Positions 10,440 through 25,585 of a stretch of 64,000 bases of DNA are shown in pieces. The stretch covers positions 50,447,847-50,511,846 of the forward strand of contig CP154954.1 in NCBI GenBank assembly GCA_039621445.1. Direction: 5' to 3'. The translations under genes and the position numbers were made by a program. The stretch's first letter is position 1; every line of letters starts with the position of its first letter. The DNA is from Euglena gracilis (Eukaryota; Euglenida; Euglenophyceae; Euglenales). The notes below the pieces were generated by a model, which saw only the letters and a list, made by a program, of their open reading frames with translations, did no database searches and had not been told where the DNA came from.

Positions 10440-13028
10440 TGTGACCTGCGACTGGCCACGGCGTCCCGACCCTGCGCTGCAGCCCCTCCCGGACCCCCGA
10501 GGCCACACCAGGCCGTCCTTGGCCCTTCACTGGGTGTGGCCCTGAGGCCCATCCCCTCCGGCGTCGACGCCAGAGCGTGGGTCCCTTCTCTTTTCCCAGC
10601 CAACGAGGTTCGGTCCTGGGCAGGGCCATTTTTGGATCAGTTTCCGGCCTTTTCGCGCCATTTTTGGTCATCTTGACAAATTTAGCCATGTTTGTGGTTT
10701 TTTTTTGCGCCAGTTTTGACTCATTTTGATGCTTGTTGTGGTCATTTTGCCCCAGCATTTTGTACCGGACAAACCTCAGTAACCCCGACCGCCCATTTTC
10801 AGGTGAGGGGCGTCCCAGCATCCCACCACCTCCTGGACAGGAGGGAGGGGTTCACCCCACTTGCCCTCATATTGAACCGTGGTTTGGACCCCCGGGCACC
10901 TAAGTGTAGTTCCATCCCACTTGAGCCGGCAGTCATCCCTGCCCATTGGACCACCTTTTGGACCACCACCATTCCACCTTTCTGGGGTGCTTCGAAGATT
11001 CCAGCTTTGAGGTCGGGGTTGGGGACTCCCAAAACACTTGGCAGTGCGCTGAAGTGTTGCGCGCCACGGTCACCGTGCATGGGGGGGATGGCCAACGCAG
11101 TTCTGTCCAAATCAATCCCCAATGCGGGACCCGGCGAGTGAGTGTGGGCGGCCCACAGCCGCGGAGGGGGTGGGCGGCCGCCGCGAGCCGAGCCAGAGTT
11201 CCCACCCCGCTGGTCCAGTGTCCCCTCCCCCTGTGGCCCCATTCCTTCGCAGGGCCTCCCTCTCCGCCAGTGCCACGCGGCGGGGGGTGACCCTGGCAGG
11301 AAGGGCGGACCCTGGCTAACCCTCTCTCCGTCATCCCTCCCTTGTCCTTCCACCCGGTGCCCCTTTCTGACTACCCGGCATTCTGTTCCCGACCACGTTG
11401 TGCGCGATTTGATGCTCCTTAGAGCAGGACAGTCCATAATGACATGATTCTTTTGTTAAGGACTTTACCTTAGGCGGCACTTCTCGCACTTACCCCCCCC
11501 CCTATGTCCAACGACCCCCCTATGTCCAATGACCACCCCCCCGGTCAGAGGACACCTTTTCGAAGGTTTGGCCAAATTTTTGGTCCCGGCGTGAAGCGCC
11601 GGGAAGAAAAATTTTGCCCAAAAATTGGCCAAAAATTTGGCCAAAATGCCGTTTTTGACACTTTTTGGACAAAAATTTGTCAAGATTGCCCAAAATTTTT
11701 GGCGCGAAGTGCCGGAAGGGAAAATTTGGGCGTTTTTGGGTGGGTAGGGACCCGGGTACCCACCAACTTTCTTTTTGACCCCATGTCCAACGACCACCCC
11801 CCCGGTCAGAGGACACCTTTTTGGTCACTACCCTATGTCTAACGACCACCCCCCCCGGTCAGAGGACAGAGGTTACCGGTCATTGGACATAGGGGGGGCG
11901 GGGTAAGGTTTTTTTGGTCGGCGTGCGCATTTGCGCAAACCGACCATTTTTTTTATTTGGGCGCCGGAAAAGCAAGGGGTGAGGGCGCGAGGGAGCAGGT
12001 GGACGACAAATCCGGCTGAATCTCCATTTTTGGCCCCGGCGGTCCCGCGAATTCCGTGTTTTTAGCTGTTTTTTGATGGTCGGCGTGCCACAAAAACTCC
12101 CGGACCTACCCCCCCAAAGTGAAAAAAATACCGACAAAAACACCAAAACCCCAGTACCGCCTCCCCGGCGGACCTGGCTGGCTGTCTCCGGGGGTTTTGA
12201 CGCACTTTTTTTTGTTTTTGCCGGCCTCGGACTTGTGTTTTTGGACGTTTGCCGGAGCGCGGGGAACAAGGACGGGGGGGCTAGGGTGGGTCCAATCGCG
12301 CCGCTGGACAGAGACACAGAAAGGAAGGCGTGCCTGGGATTTTGTGAAGGCCCACGCAGGGTGAAGGGAAAATGGTTTGAAGGGGAGGGAAGGGTCTCGC
12401 GTCCCCACCGAACTTGCAGCGGGGATGCGTCTGGGCAAATTGTGTCGTGATGAAATGGGAGAGGGGATCACACAAATTTCACTGGAGCGATTTATTGCAC
12501 CATGTTTTGAACAAAGAAAGAATGTCGTCCTTGAGGAAACTGTATGGACTTAAGTATGGACGCCTGTTGCTGTTGCAGAGTTTGTCTTTTTTTGGCTGGG
12601 AGCTCATTCTGAGCTCCCACAAAGAAGCCAGGGAGATCTTTCCATGAAAGAAATCAGGGGCTTTCTGGTCTCAAACAAAATGTCGAAACCTGGCAATCTG
12701 ACAATGGAAGTGGCACAGCTTAATACCTCCCCTCCTCCTTACAAGAACCCCAATGCAGCTTTTCCTCGGAATCAACTTCCATTACATTCCTTGATCCTCC
12801 TCCCGCTCGGTGTTTTTGCGCCGAAAGTTGGCCGTGCCCCCCCCCTCCCCCGCCAGTTTTTGGGATTTGGCGCATTTTTCCGCTTCATTTGCCCACCACC
12901 CTAAAATGGTCGTCTGTGTTTGTCAGCCGCCCCCAGTGCCGGCTGAGGAGGAAGCAGGCACACGCAGGGCACACCCATCGCCTTCGTCGGCATCCGTTCG
13001 CGTCGGGGCCCTCTCCTTTGTCTTCGCA
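10440..13028 (+). CDS. Multi-exon gene with a possible Tudor/Agenet-like segment
   Basis: Four exons chain without a phase conflict. The first ends at 10,607 (…DARAWVPSLFPANE|GTTCGG); its start is unclear. The second is 10,803-10,903 (VRGVPASHHLLDRREGF…). The third is 11,005-11,137 (FEVGVGDSQNTWQCAEVL…, donor A|GTGAGTG). A fourth, 12,927-13,028 (PPPVPAEEEAGTRR…), begins after TTTGTCAG. The 10,903/11,005 junction rebuilds one Asn codon, good evidence for the model. The pattern FEV…D…W…AEVL recalls Tudor or Agenet barrels, but only by eye. The 11,138-12,926 intron holds two dispersed elements. At 12.9 kb the opposite strand also reads well, with CxxC…CxxC, so that exon is the least certain. Confidence 0.45.
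11502..11892. mobile_element. Inverted-repeat element, CTATGTCCAAYGACC family
   Basis: The left end reads CTATGTCCAACGACC and the right end GGTCATTGGACATAG, near-perfect inverted repeats. Inside are further copies of ATGTCCAACGACCACC and GGTCAGAGGACA, a GGCGTGAAGCGCCGG hairpin, and TTTTGGCCAAAA alternation. There is no ORF. The last ~130 bp is nearly identical to 48,160-48,292, and shorter relatives lie at 45,678-45,755 and about 47,705. It looks like a non-autonomous element lying inside an intron. Confidence 0.65.
11910..12385. repeat. ~480-bp dispersed repeat, copy 1
   Basis: It starts with the palindrome-like GTCGGCGTGCGCATTTGCGC AAACCGACC. It runs through GGAATTCCGTGTTTTT…, CCCCCCAAAGTGAAAAAA…, GGGGTTTTGACGCACT, TTTTGCCGGCCT and AAAGGAAGGCGTGC, and ends near GGTTTGAAGGGG. 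The same order of blocks is seen at 19,486-19,975 at roughly 75-80% identity by eye. No intact ORF is shared. The minus strand shows weak similarity between the two copies in one frame, so a decayed protein-coding ancestor is conceivable. Confidence 0.75.
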
Positions 13029-14031
13029 GTCTCCGCACAGCATGGCCGCCCGCCTTAACTCCCGGTCAATGACCTGAGCATCAGTGTCCATCCTTTGCCG
13101 ATCCTTTGGGGTATTGCTCACGAGCTGGGATGAATGGATGGGGCTGGGTGGGTGGGTGGCACGAGTCCCAAATTCCCAAATAGGCTTCCGGTTTGGTGGA
13201 AGGCGATTTCGATTCAGAACTCATCATCTTTTTCAAACCCCAGCTTTCTCGGGTGCTCCCCCAGGGGGAGCAGAGCGCATATTTTCGTGGGGCCATAGCT
13301 TTGGCCAATTATTTGTCATAATCAGCCATTTTGGGCCATTTTAGACCAGTTTGAGCATTTGGGACCGTTTTAGAATGTTGGCCATTTTTGGCCTCTTTTT
13401 TTTCTTCATGGATTCAAAGAACAGAAAGCGACCCACACCCAAAAATAGTTTGATATGGCCCACAGTGAGAAAAATATGGCCCAAAATGGCTCAAAATGGC
13501 ACAAACTGGCGGAAAATAATAGGTAATAATGGGAGAAAAATTGTCCAGAATAGCAACAAAAAACCCTAAAATCACCCCCCAAAATATGCATTCAAACCAT
13601 TTATGACCATTTTTTGGGCAGAGAAATTGCCGAACAATCCAAAAAAAATGGTTGGCATGGCCCAAAAATAGCCCACACATGGACAATTGTGGCCACATAC
13701 TGCCAAAATGGAAGGAAATGCTGCAAAGCTGCAAGTCCAAAATGACCTGAAATGACTGAACAACTGGCTTTGAAAGGGATTTCTTTGGATCCCAGGTGAG
13801 GGGCTCACTGGCTTTCTAAACAAAGGGTGAATGGATATGACCCCTCATCCTACGCATTTGTGCACTCATGCACTCATGTATTCATCGACCATTTCGTCAG
13901 TGGCATTCAAACCTTTGACGTTCGGAAAAACAGTCGACCTTACCCGCTGTATCTTTTGGGGCTTCTCTGCTTGATGGCCCGTCCTCCCCTCGCCCAAAGG
14001 ATGCCGGCGGACGTGCAGCCGTCCGGGGGGA

Positions 14032-19271
<5,240 letters not shown>

Positions 19272-19305
19272 GGCACTGGTTGCACACTGCCCCCTGCCGG
19301 CCGTG

Positions 19306-19452
19306 GCCCAACCAAACCAGTTTCGGTCTTCAGAATATCCAGAATGTTGGGCCACAGCTGGCTGCGGCCCAACCAAATTAAATATTTGGTTGGGCCGAGT
19401 CCAGCCGCGGCCGCCGCGGCCCAACCAAATATTTAATTTGGTTGGGCTGCGG
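19306..19452. repeat. GTTGGGCC...GGCCCAACC hairpin cluster
   Basis: Nested inverted repeats of GTTGGGCYGCGGC and GCGGCCCAACC are joined by AAATTAAATATTT. A second and longer cluster lies at 21,004-21,270. Confidence 0.75.
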
Positions 19453-19485
19453 CTTAGGCGGCGCACCTCGCATTTAAGCTTTTTT

Positions 19486-19975
19486 TTGGTGGATGTGCGC
19501 ATTTTCGCACATCGACCATTTTTTGATTTGTGCGCCGGCGATGCAAGGGGTGAGAGCGAGAGGCAACACGAAAAAACGGACAATTTCTCATTTTGGGCAC
19601 CGTCTCTCCCGGGAATTCCGTGTTTTTTTGCTGTTTTTTTTGAGGTCGGAATGACACGAAAACCCCTGGTCCTATCCCCCCAAAGTGAAAAAACACCAAA
19701 ATCCCGGTACCGCTGCCCCCCATTTTTGTGCGACGCGTCTCTCCTCGCCGGCTGATGGCGACCCTGGCTGGCTCCCTCCAGGGGTTTTGACGCACTCTTT
19801 TGTTTTTGCCGGCCTTGGATTGTGTTTTTGTGCTTATGCCAGAGCGCGGGGCACAAGCATGGGGGGGGTCAGGGTGGGTCTAATCACGCCGCCGGCCAAG
19901 AACGCAGAAAGGAAGGCGTGCTTGGGGATTTTGTGAAGGCCCGTGAAGGGTGAAGAGAAATTGGCTTGAAGGGGA
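19486..19975. repeat. ~480-bp dispersed repeat, copy 2
   Basis: Same block order as 11,910-12,385, starting with GTGGATGTGCGCATTTTCGC ACATCGACC and ending GGCTTGAAGGGG. Same orientation. Short indels at homopolymers separate the copies. Confidence 0.75.
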
Positions 19976-20581
19976 CCAGTGACAAATCCAGGTTTATGTG
20001 GAGACCGCGGACCTCTGGTAGGTGGCCCGCCGCTAGCATGTTGCGGCACACATGCAATGGTGCCTCTTGGGCAAGGGGTGGCCCTCCAAAACACCCGCCA
20101 CTTGCCCCCTCGTTTGCGTTTTGCTGCACCAGTCGCATCAGGTGACGATAGGTGGTTGCACTTAAGTATCACAAGGCTGTCATTAATCCCCCGGTTAAGC
20201 AGTAGCCACCGAGGTGGTGTGTTGCCTGTTTTCTGAGGGAAAAAACGAGGCATCAATGTGGCAAAAATGGAAAAATGATTCCTGGTCGAGGAAACAGGAA
20301 GATTACACACACGTAACTTTGAAATTCTGGAAGTCGTTATATTTTAAGAAAAGTATCCAGCAATCACGGGGTGTTATGCGTCATCAATTCCTCCCACGCA
20401 ACTTCCAAACTGATGGCGCGAAAACGATCGGTCGTACAGGTTGGAGATAAGACATGCAAAACTTGCCCTTGGAGATGACAACCTTTCTCCTGTCATATAG
20501 TGTTCTACTGCATGTTTTGCATAACATAAAAACCGGAATTTCTTCACCACACAATAGTTTCAAAAGTTTTGCATCCGCAGT

Positions 20582-20918
20582 GGTCGGTGTGCGCAAATGC
20601 ACACGCCAACTATTACGGATGAAGAGTACCCCATAATATGGAGGTAATACAAAGGTACATTTACAAGCACCACCGTTCTTTGTCACACATTGCAAACAGT
20701 GGCCATTCAAAATCCTGGCCCAAACCTTTACTTCTAGATCCAAGAAATGGCAGGTGTTGTGCTTCATGTGGTAATATAAAAAATGTGGGGTATATTTCTC
20801 AAATTTCAAGTGGTTGGTGTGTGCAAATGCGCCTATCAACCATTCAAGCAATTGTGCACACCAACCACATATGTATTTTGTGTAAGTGGTTGATGTGCGC
20901 ATTTGCGCACATCGACTC
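20582..20918. repeat. Palindrome cluster, TGTGCGCAAATGCGCACA type
   Basis: Three imperfect palindromes of about 30 bp (about 20,582, 20,812 and 20,888), each of the form GGT(C/T)G(G/A)TGTGCGC-AWW-GCGCACAYCRACC, lie in an otherwise AT-rich tract. The same palindrome opens both copies of the 480-bp repeat and recurs at about 25,770, 27,250 and 27,612, so it is probably the end signal of an element family. Confidence 0.6.
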
Positions 20919-21003
20919 CTTTTGGATGCCAATGCATTAAGGATTTACCTGGTTCAGGACCGGTGTTATGGTGTTAGCCAGACCTCGCCTTTTTTTTTAT
21001 AGG

Positions 21004-21270
21004 TTGGGCCATGGCCAGCTGCGACCCAACCTGAAACAGTGTGCTGGTTGGGCCGCAGTCGACCGCGGTCGACCACGGCCGGCCTCGGCCCAACCGGAAT
21101 CACTATCGGTCGAAGTTGGTTGGGCAGCGGCTGGCCGCGGCTCAACCAAAATTTTTTTTCGGGTTGGGCCGCGGCCTGCTGAAAATTGACCGCGGTTGGG
21201 CCGCGACCGACCGAGGCCCAACCAAAAAAAAAAACACAGGTTGGACCTTGGCCGGCCGCGGTCCAACCAA
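21004..21270. repeat. Array of six GTTGGGCC hairpins
   Basis: Six units start near 21,004, 21,048, 21,117, 21,162, 21,194 and 21,240. Most open with GTTGGGC and close with RCCCAACC around a GC-rich centre of variable sequence; the unit at 21,162 lacks the closing half. Linkers are A/T runs (AAAATTTTTTTT and the like). Arms are conserved while centres vary, so pairing rather than sequence may be what is kept. Confidence 0.75.
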
Positions 21271-21476
21271 AACAACATTTTGGTTGTCCCACCAGCCAAC
21301 GGCCACCCCACCCCCCGTGAATTACCACCCTTGGGGAGGGGCACCAGCACCCCTGCCCAGGTGTGTGAACTGGGCCAGCTTTCCCGCGCACCTGTGGGCG
21401 AATGGTGCCACTAAGGAGAGACGGATCGATGGAACTATCGGTACTGATCGGAATTGATGCCTGGATTTGATTGCAG

Positions 21477-21536
21477 CCCTGTGGAGGACGTATCGCGAGG
21501 CGGCGAGGCTGTGCATGCACGGCTGGTCCCGCCGAG
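21477..21536 (+). CDS. Candidate 60-nt exon, unknown product
   Basis: After GATTGCAG the reading LWRTYREAARLCMHGWSRR has G/C at almost every third position (only TAT differs), and ends at a donor G|GTTGTT (21,537). It is basic and amphipathic. It might be a further exon of the HMG gene, but the link is not shown. The other two frames here are also open but have poorer codon bias. Confidence 0.4.
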
Positions 21537-21890
21537 GTTGTTGCCCGGGAGGAAGTTCAGGCCTCTCACAGCTGCGAGGCAGATGCTGATTTGAGAATGA
21601 CCCTGGCTGTCATGATGCTAAGCGTCCCCCCCAAGAATATTTGTGGCTGCTCATTTGGTCTATCTCATGCCTTTGCCATTTTGTCAAGCGCGTTCGGATG
21701 TTGTGTCAGCCTCCTCTGGGAAGATGTTTACACCAAGGAAGTGAAAAGGATCAGGACCCCCTTCCCCCAAGGCAGAAGCCTCCGCCTGTCTCAGTGAACA
21801 AGAACGAGGCTTTTACGCCCCGTGAGCCACGATGGGAAACGTGCTGTGCGTTGTGCACTGTGGACAAGTTGCCCATGAGTCACCATATCC

Positions 21891-22046
21891 AAGCACCTAT
21901 AGTCAAAATGGCCGAAAATGGCCGAAAATGGCCGAAAATGGCCGAAAATGGCCGAAAATGAAATTTTGGGCTCTATAGGTGGGGGTCCCGAAAATGGCCG
22001 AAAATGGCCGAAAATGGCCGAAAATGGCCGAAAATGGCCGAAAATG
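21891..22046. mobile_element. CACCTATAG element with GCCGAAAATG tandem repeats, copy 1
   Basis: CAAGCACCTATAG opens a short block of five AAAATGGCCG units. It closes with CTATAGGTGGGGG (21,973), so the ends CACCTATAG/CTATAGGTG are inverted. A second run of the same 10-bp unit follows to 22,046. A matching element with the same ends and the same repeat unit lies at 23,678-23,802. Confidence 0.65.
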
Positions 22047-22647
22047 AGAAAAAAATCATTGCAAAAATTTTTGAGTTTTTTTTGCCCAACAGCTTTGCCC
22101 AACGCCTGAGGGGCGATTACCAGTGCGACTGATTTTTGTCTCTGTGCAGCCTCTGTTCTCCTGCCATTATGCCTGGCACTGCAACACATGCTGCTCAAAG
22201 AACCACCTCCGAAAAGGTTATTTGGGCTTTGATGACATTTCAGAAAATTTTGGTGACAAGGGCGATGCTGGCATTTTTTTTTGTATTTTTTGAAGAATAA
22301 AGCCCATTTTTGCGGATAATTTCTCCACAAATCTCCAGTATTACGCCCATTTTGGCCATTTTTGGATCAATTTTTGCTGATTTTGGGGTATTTTGCACTG
22401 ATTTGGCAAATATTGTGCTAATTTGGGTCAATATGAGCTCATTTTATGACATTTCTGGCCATTTTGCGCCACTTTGGTGATTTGGGTTATTTTTCACTTT
22501 TTTTTGTGGACATTGTTGGTGTTTTTGGGCAATTTTTGGTTATTTCAAGCCATTTTAGGTCATTTTGTGTGCTTTTGGGGACTTTTTGTGGACAATTCTG
22601 GGCTTTTTGTGGTCATTTTTTAGGTTTTTGCGGTAGGTTGGGAGCCA

Positions 22648-23332
22648 ATGGATGAAGACATTAGGCAAGACACAAATATTGGACAAGACAAATTGAATGG
22701 AGATACTGGACAAGATGCAATGGTTGCAGATACTGGACAAGGTGCAATGGATTACCACCTGTCGGAGCCCGACACTCTACACATCATTCAGGAGCAGCTC
22801 GACGGCTTGCGGCTGACCATCTATGCTGCTGATCCCGAGCAAGGACATCAACGCCATTCTCGGGACCCATCTGAGGGTCCAAACCGCCGGCGGCGGAGTC
22901 GTTTATCGCGGCAGAGGAAGCCAAGCAGTCCGCCTCCCGCCCACATACACCCCACCAGCTCATCGCCCTCGCCCCCAACCTATGTGGAGGCGGTGCAGTT
23001 GCCGCCGTCATCATCGTAGCGGCTGGTGCAGCCCAAGCAACGCCAACAACGCCAACAAGGAGGCCCATGCCGCACGGAGCAACAGGTGTCCCGAACCCCG
23101 GCTCATTCGGGCTGGTATCCCGAGCCCCGCAGGCCCGGCCGGTGGCGGGTGGGCGAGCATCCCGTGCGGAGCCTCTCCCCAAACCCGGCCAGGTGCCCTC
23201 CCTCTCCTCCCCTCCTCCCTGCCCTCCCATTCCCCCGGTCCTCTCCAACAGAAAAAATGGATGGAGATATTGAACAAGATGCAGATGCTGGACAAGATGT
23301 ATATGCTGCAGAAATTGGGCAATTGGGTGAGC
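22648..23332 (+). CDS. Coding patch with KH-like and coiled-coil-like readings, frames unresolved
   Basis: An ATG at 22,648 opens a 123-codon frame (MDEDIRQDTNIGQDKLNG…, then LSEPDTLHIIQEQLDGLRL). Third-position GC is high to about 22,820. From 22,823 another frame takes over in quality (LLIPSKDINAILGTHLRV), which resembles the start of a KH domain but lacks a clean GxxG. From about 22,915 the first frame again looks better (PPTYVEAVQLPPSSS then stop). A separate exon (23,254-23,329, acceptor CCAACAG, donor G|GTGAGCG) reads WMEILNKMQMLDKMYMLQKL or, in another frame, DGDIEQDADAGQDVYAAEI. It shares a degenerate GATACTGGACAAGATGCA repeat with 22,650-22,750. Frameshift, sequence error or overlapping alternatives are all possible. 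Confidence 0.4.
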
Positions 23333-23677
23333 GCATTTGATGTCAATATTTCAACATTATGTGCTGATCACATGTTTGCTTGCTTTTGCTCTGAGCTCAA
23401 GTTGAGCGCACTTTCTTCCAACTTCGACACATCCAGACGGATGATCATCTCATCATGACAGATGAAATTTAACACCAAGGCTTCTTTGAAGTGATGGATT
23501 TGTGCCATTTAGATTTTTCACGATATTGCAACCAATTTTTTTTGACCTCTTTAATCCCTGAGCACCCATTCCAAACGGACCTCTTTGGATGTGTTGGCTT
23601 GATTTGTCTACTTTCACGTTGCATGAATGATCAAATGCATTGTTGGTATGAAAGGATTTTAAGGTAATTTTACCCCC

Positions 23678-23802
23678 CACCTATAGGAAAAAATGGCCGA
23701 AAATGGCCGAAAATGGCCGAAAATGGCCGAAAATGGCCGAAAATGGCCGAAAATGGCCGAAAATGGCAAAAATCGGGGTGTCAACTATAGGTGCTTGACC
23801 AT
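23678..23802. mobile_element. CACCTATAG element with GCCGAAAATG repeats, copy 2
   Basis: CCCCCACCTATAG, about eight AAAATGGCCG units and CTATAGGTGCTTG. The outer flanks of copy 1 (CAAGCACCTATAG) and copy 2 (CTATAGGTGCTTG), and the inner flanks (CTATAGGTGGGGG and CCCCCACCTATAG), are exact inverted matches. Confidence 0.65.
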
Positions 23803-24426
23803 ATCTTCAGTGGAGACGCCCACCACAGATTTTGCCGTATCCTTGGGATTCGGCCTTTCGACGCCAGAGAACTTCATCTGCCGTGACCCGAGCATGCCGA
23901 CCATGCCGGCTTTTTTTGCGCCTTTTTTTTTCCAGCTTTTGCCAGCCATTTCTGGGCCGACGAGGTTTTAAGGGAGGGGTTTAGGGGGGTGGGGTGTCTC
24001 TTCTCCTGGGCCGGACCTACCCTGGGGACTTGGACGGACCGACCCAAATTTGGACGAACCCCCCTGGAAAAGAAAATGAGCCCCCCCTCCTCCTGCAATG
24101 AGGCCCGCATCCATCCTAAAATCATGGAACCTGGACTGCAATAATACAGCTGTTCACTCAACCCAAAGAGAAATTGCCCCCATTATGGCTTGGGTGCTCG
24201 CTGACACGGCAGGTGGGGTTTGTCCAGACCCCCCCCCCCCCCGGTTTGTCCAAACCCTCCCGAATCGATCCAACGTGCAATTGGTTGGCACCGTCGGCAA
24301 AAAAAATGCCACCACTACTGAAAATTATCGGCATTGGAAGGTGCGCCCTGCCCTCGTGGGGGGGGGTCTCCACCCCCACGGTTGGAACCTCATCCCCCAC
24401 AGCTGAGACCCCGGCCGTGTTTTCAG

Positions 24427-24470
24427 CTGTGGGCGGACAAATCGGCCGGTCGGTTCACGCCCCGACAGGA
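24427..24470 (+). CDS. Candidate 44-nt exon
   Basis: The acceptor TTTTCAG and donor GA|GTGAGG bound the reading LWADKSAGRFTPRQ, with third positions nearly all G/C. No domain is recognised. It may belong to the zinc-finger gene that follows, but the phase to 24,903 does not match directly. Confidence 0.35.
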
Positions 24471-24902
24471 GTGAGGCCAGCCTCAAGAGGAGCCTTGCCC
24501 CAACTGACTCTGTGCCTGTCTGTCGCTGTCTGCCCCTCTCACTGTACACGTCTCTTCCCGTCCATGTATGATTGACCACCACATGCCATTACCCCATTAT
24601 GCCGACTCCCCAAATTCTCTGGCCGTGCCTGTTCACGTTGGATGTACTGCATCTTCAGAATGCAATTTCCACAAATGCACATTTTTTTATTTCTGGCATG
24701 CCCCACTTTCTGTTCTTTTTTATCGTTGTCCAAACACTGGATGCGATCCTGCACTGCAGCCTGACCTTTTTTTGTATCTCCAGGTTGTTGTTGGGCACAG
24801 CCGTGGGGATGCTTGCCGCAGTCTGATGTATGTGGGACGTGTGCCACGAAATTGCGTGCCAGTCGGGCCGCCTTAAACCGAAATCCCCCCCTGAATCACC
24901 AG

Positions 24903-25585
24903 GCGGAAGACACAGGTTTTGCTGAGCCGCCGGACCAGCAAGGTCGGCAAAGCATTCGCCGAAAGCAAGGTCGGCATGCCCTCCCTCCTGCGGAGCAACC
25001 TTTCAACCGCACGCCCCCCCCCCCCCATGCCACTGGCCATCACAGTTCACCGCCCCAGGCTCCCATGGCCCCCAGCGGCGTCGCCTTGCTGCAGCGTGCG
25101 GCAGAGCCCCCGACCGCCCCGCTGGAGTCCCCCCCGATCTGCCTGGACTGGATCAAGGGCCAGTGCCGCCGGTCCCGCCCTGGCCCAGGCCTTCTCGTCC
25201 TCCTCCTCCTCCTGTGCCAGCCTCGCTTGGCTCGCTCTGCTCAGCCACACGGTGGAGGCAACGTTGCTTTCACGTTCCGGTTTTTTTTTTGAGAAATAGC
25301 TGTAGTCCATAGATAGATAGTCTATATTCATAGCTGTGCATGAAAATAGCTATCTATATGCATACACACATATTTTCAAACATTGCAGTCACATTTCCCA
25401 TCCGAAGAAATCCAGAAAGAAAGTTCAATTTTCGGCCTCGTTTCCGGATGCGGAGTCGCCTCCCAGGTAGCCTCCCAGGCTCATGGCTCCTGTGGGCCCG
25501 GGGCAGCGGCCGCTGCCGTTACCTGCACCCGGACCTCACCCAATTCCGCGAGCTGTGCAGCACGCTCCAGGCCCAGGGGCCAGGG
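24903..25585 (+). CDS. Zinc finger A (two exons)
   Basis: The intron 25,172-25,506 starts GTCCCG and ends GGGGCAG. Joining restores CGC and places GRCRYLHP directly after CRR, giving the full finger. The leader contains a His/Pro stretch encoded by a C-run (NRTPPPPHATGHH), a possible slippage site. The second exon ends at GG|GTTAAC in phase 0. Confidence 0.72.

Noticed and set aside
12885-13121. Minus-strand zinc-ribbon exon (CGDC … CPAC)
   Set aside because: Attractive CxxC pair, but the + strand has a strong acceptor, equal codon bias and phase agreement with the preceding exon. Kept only as an alternative.
21004-21270. CRISPR-like array
   Set aside because: The regular spacing is suggestive, but the conserved parts are palindromic arms, the intervening parts are A/T linkers, and the surrounding genome is eukaryotic.
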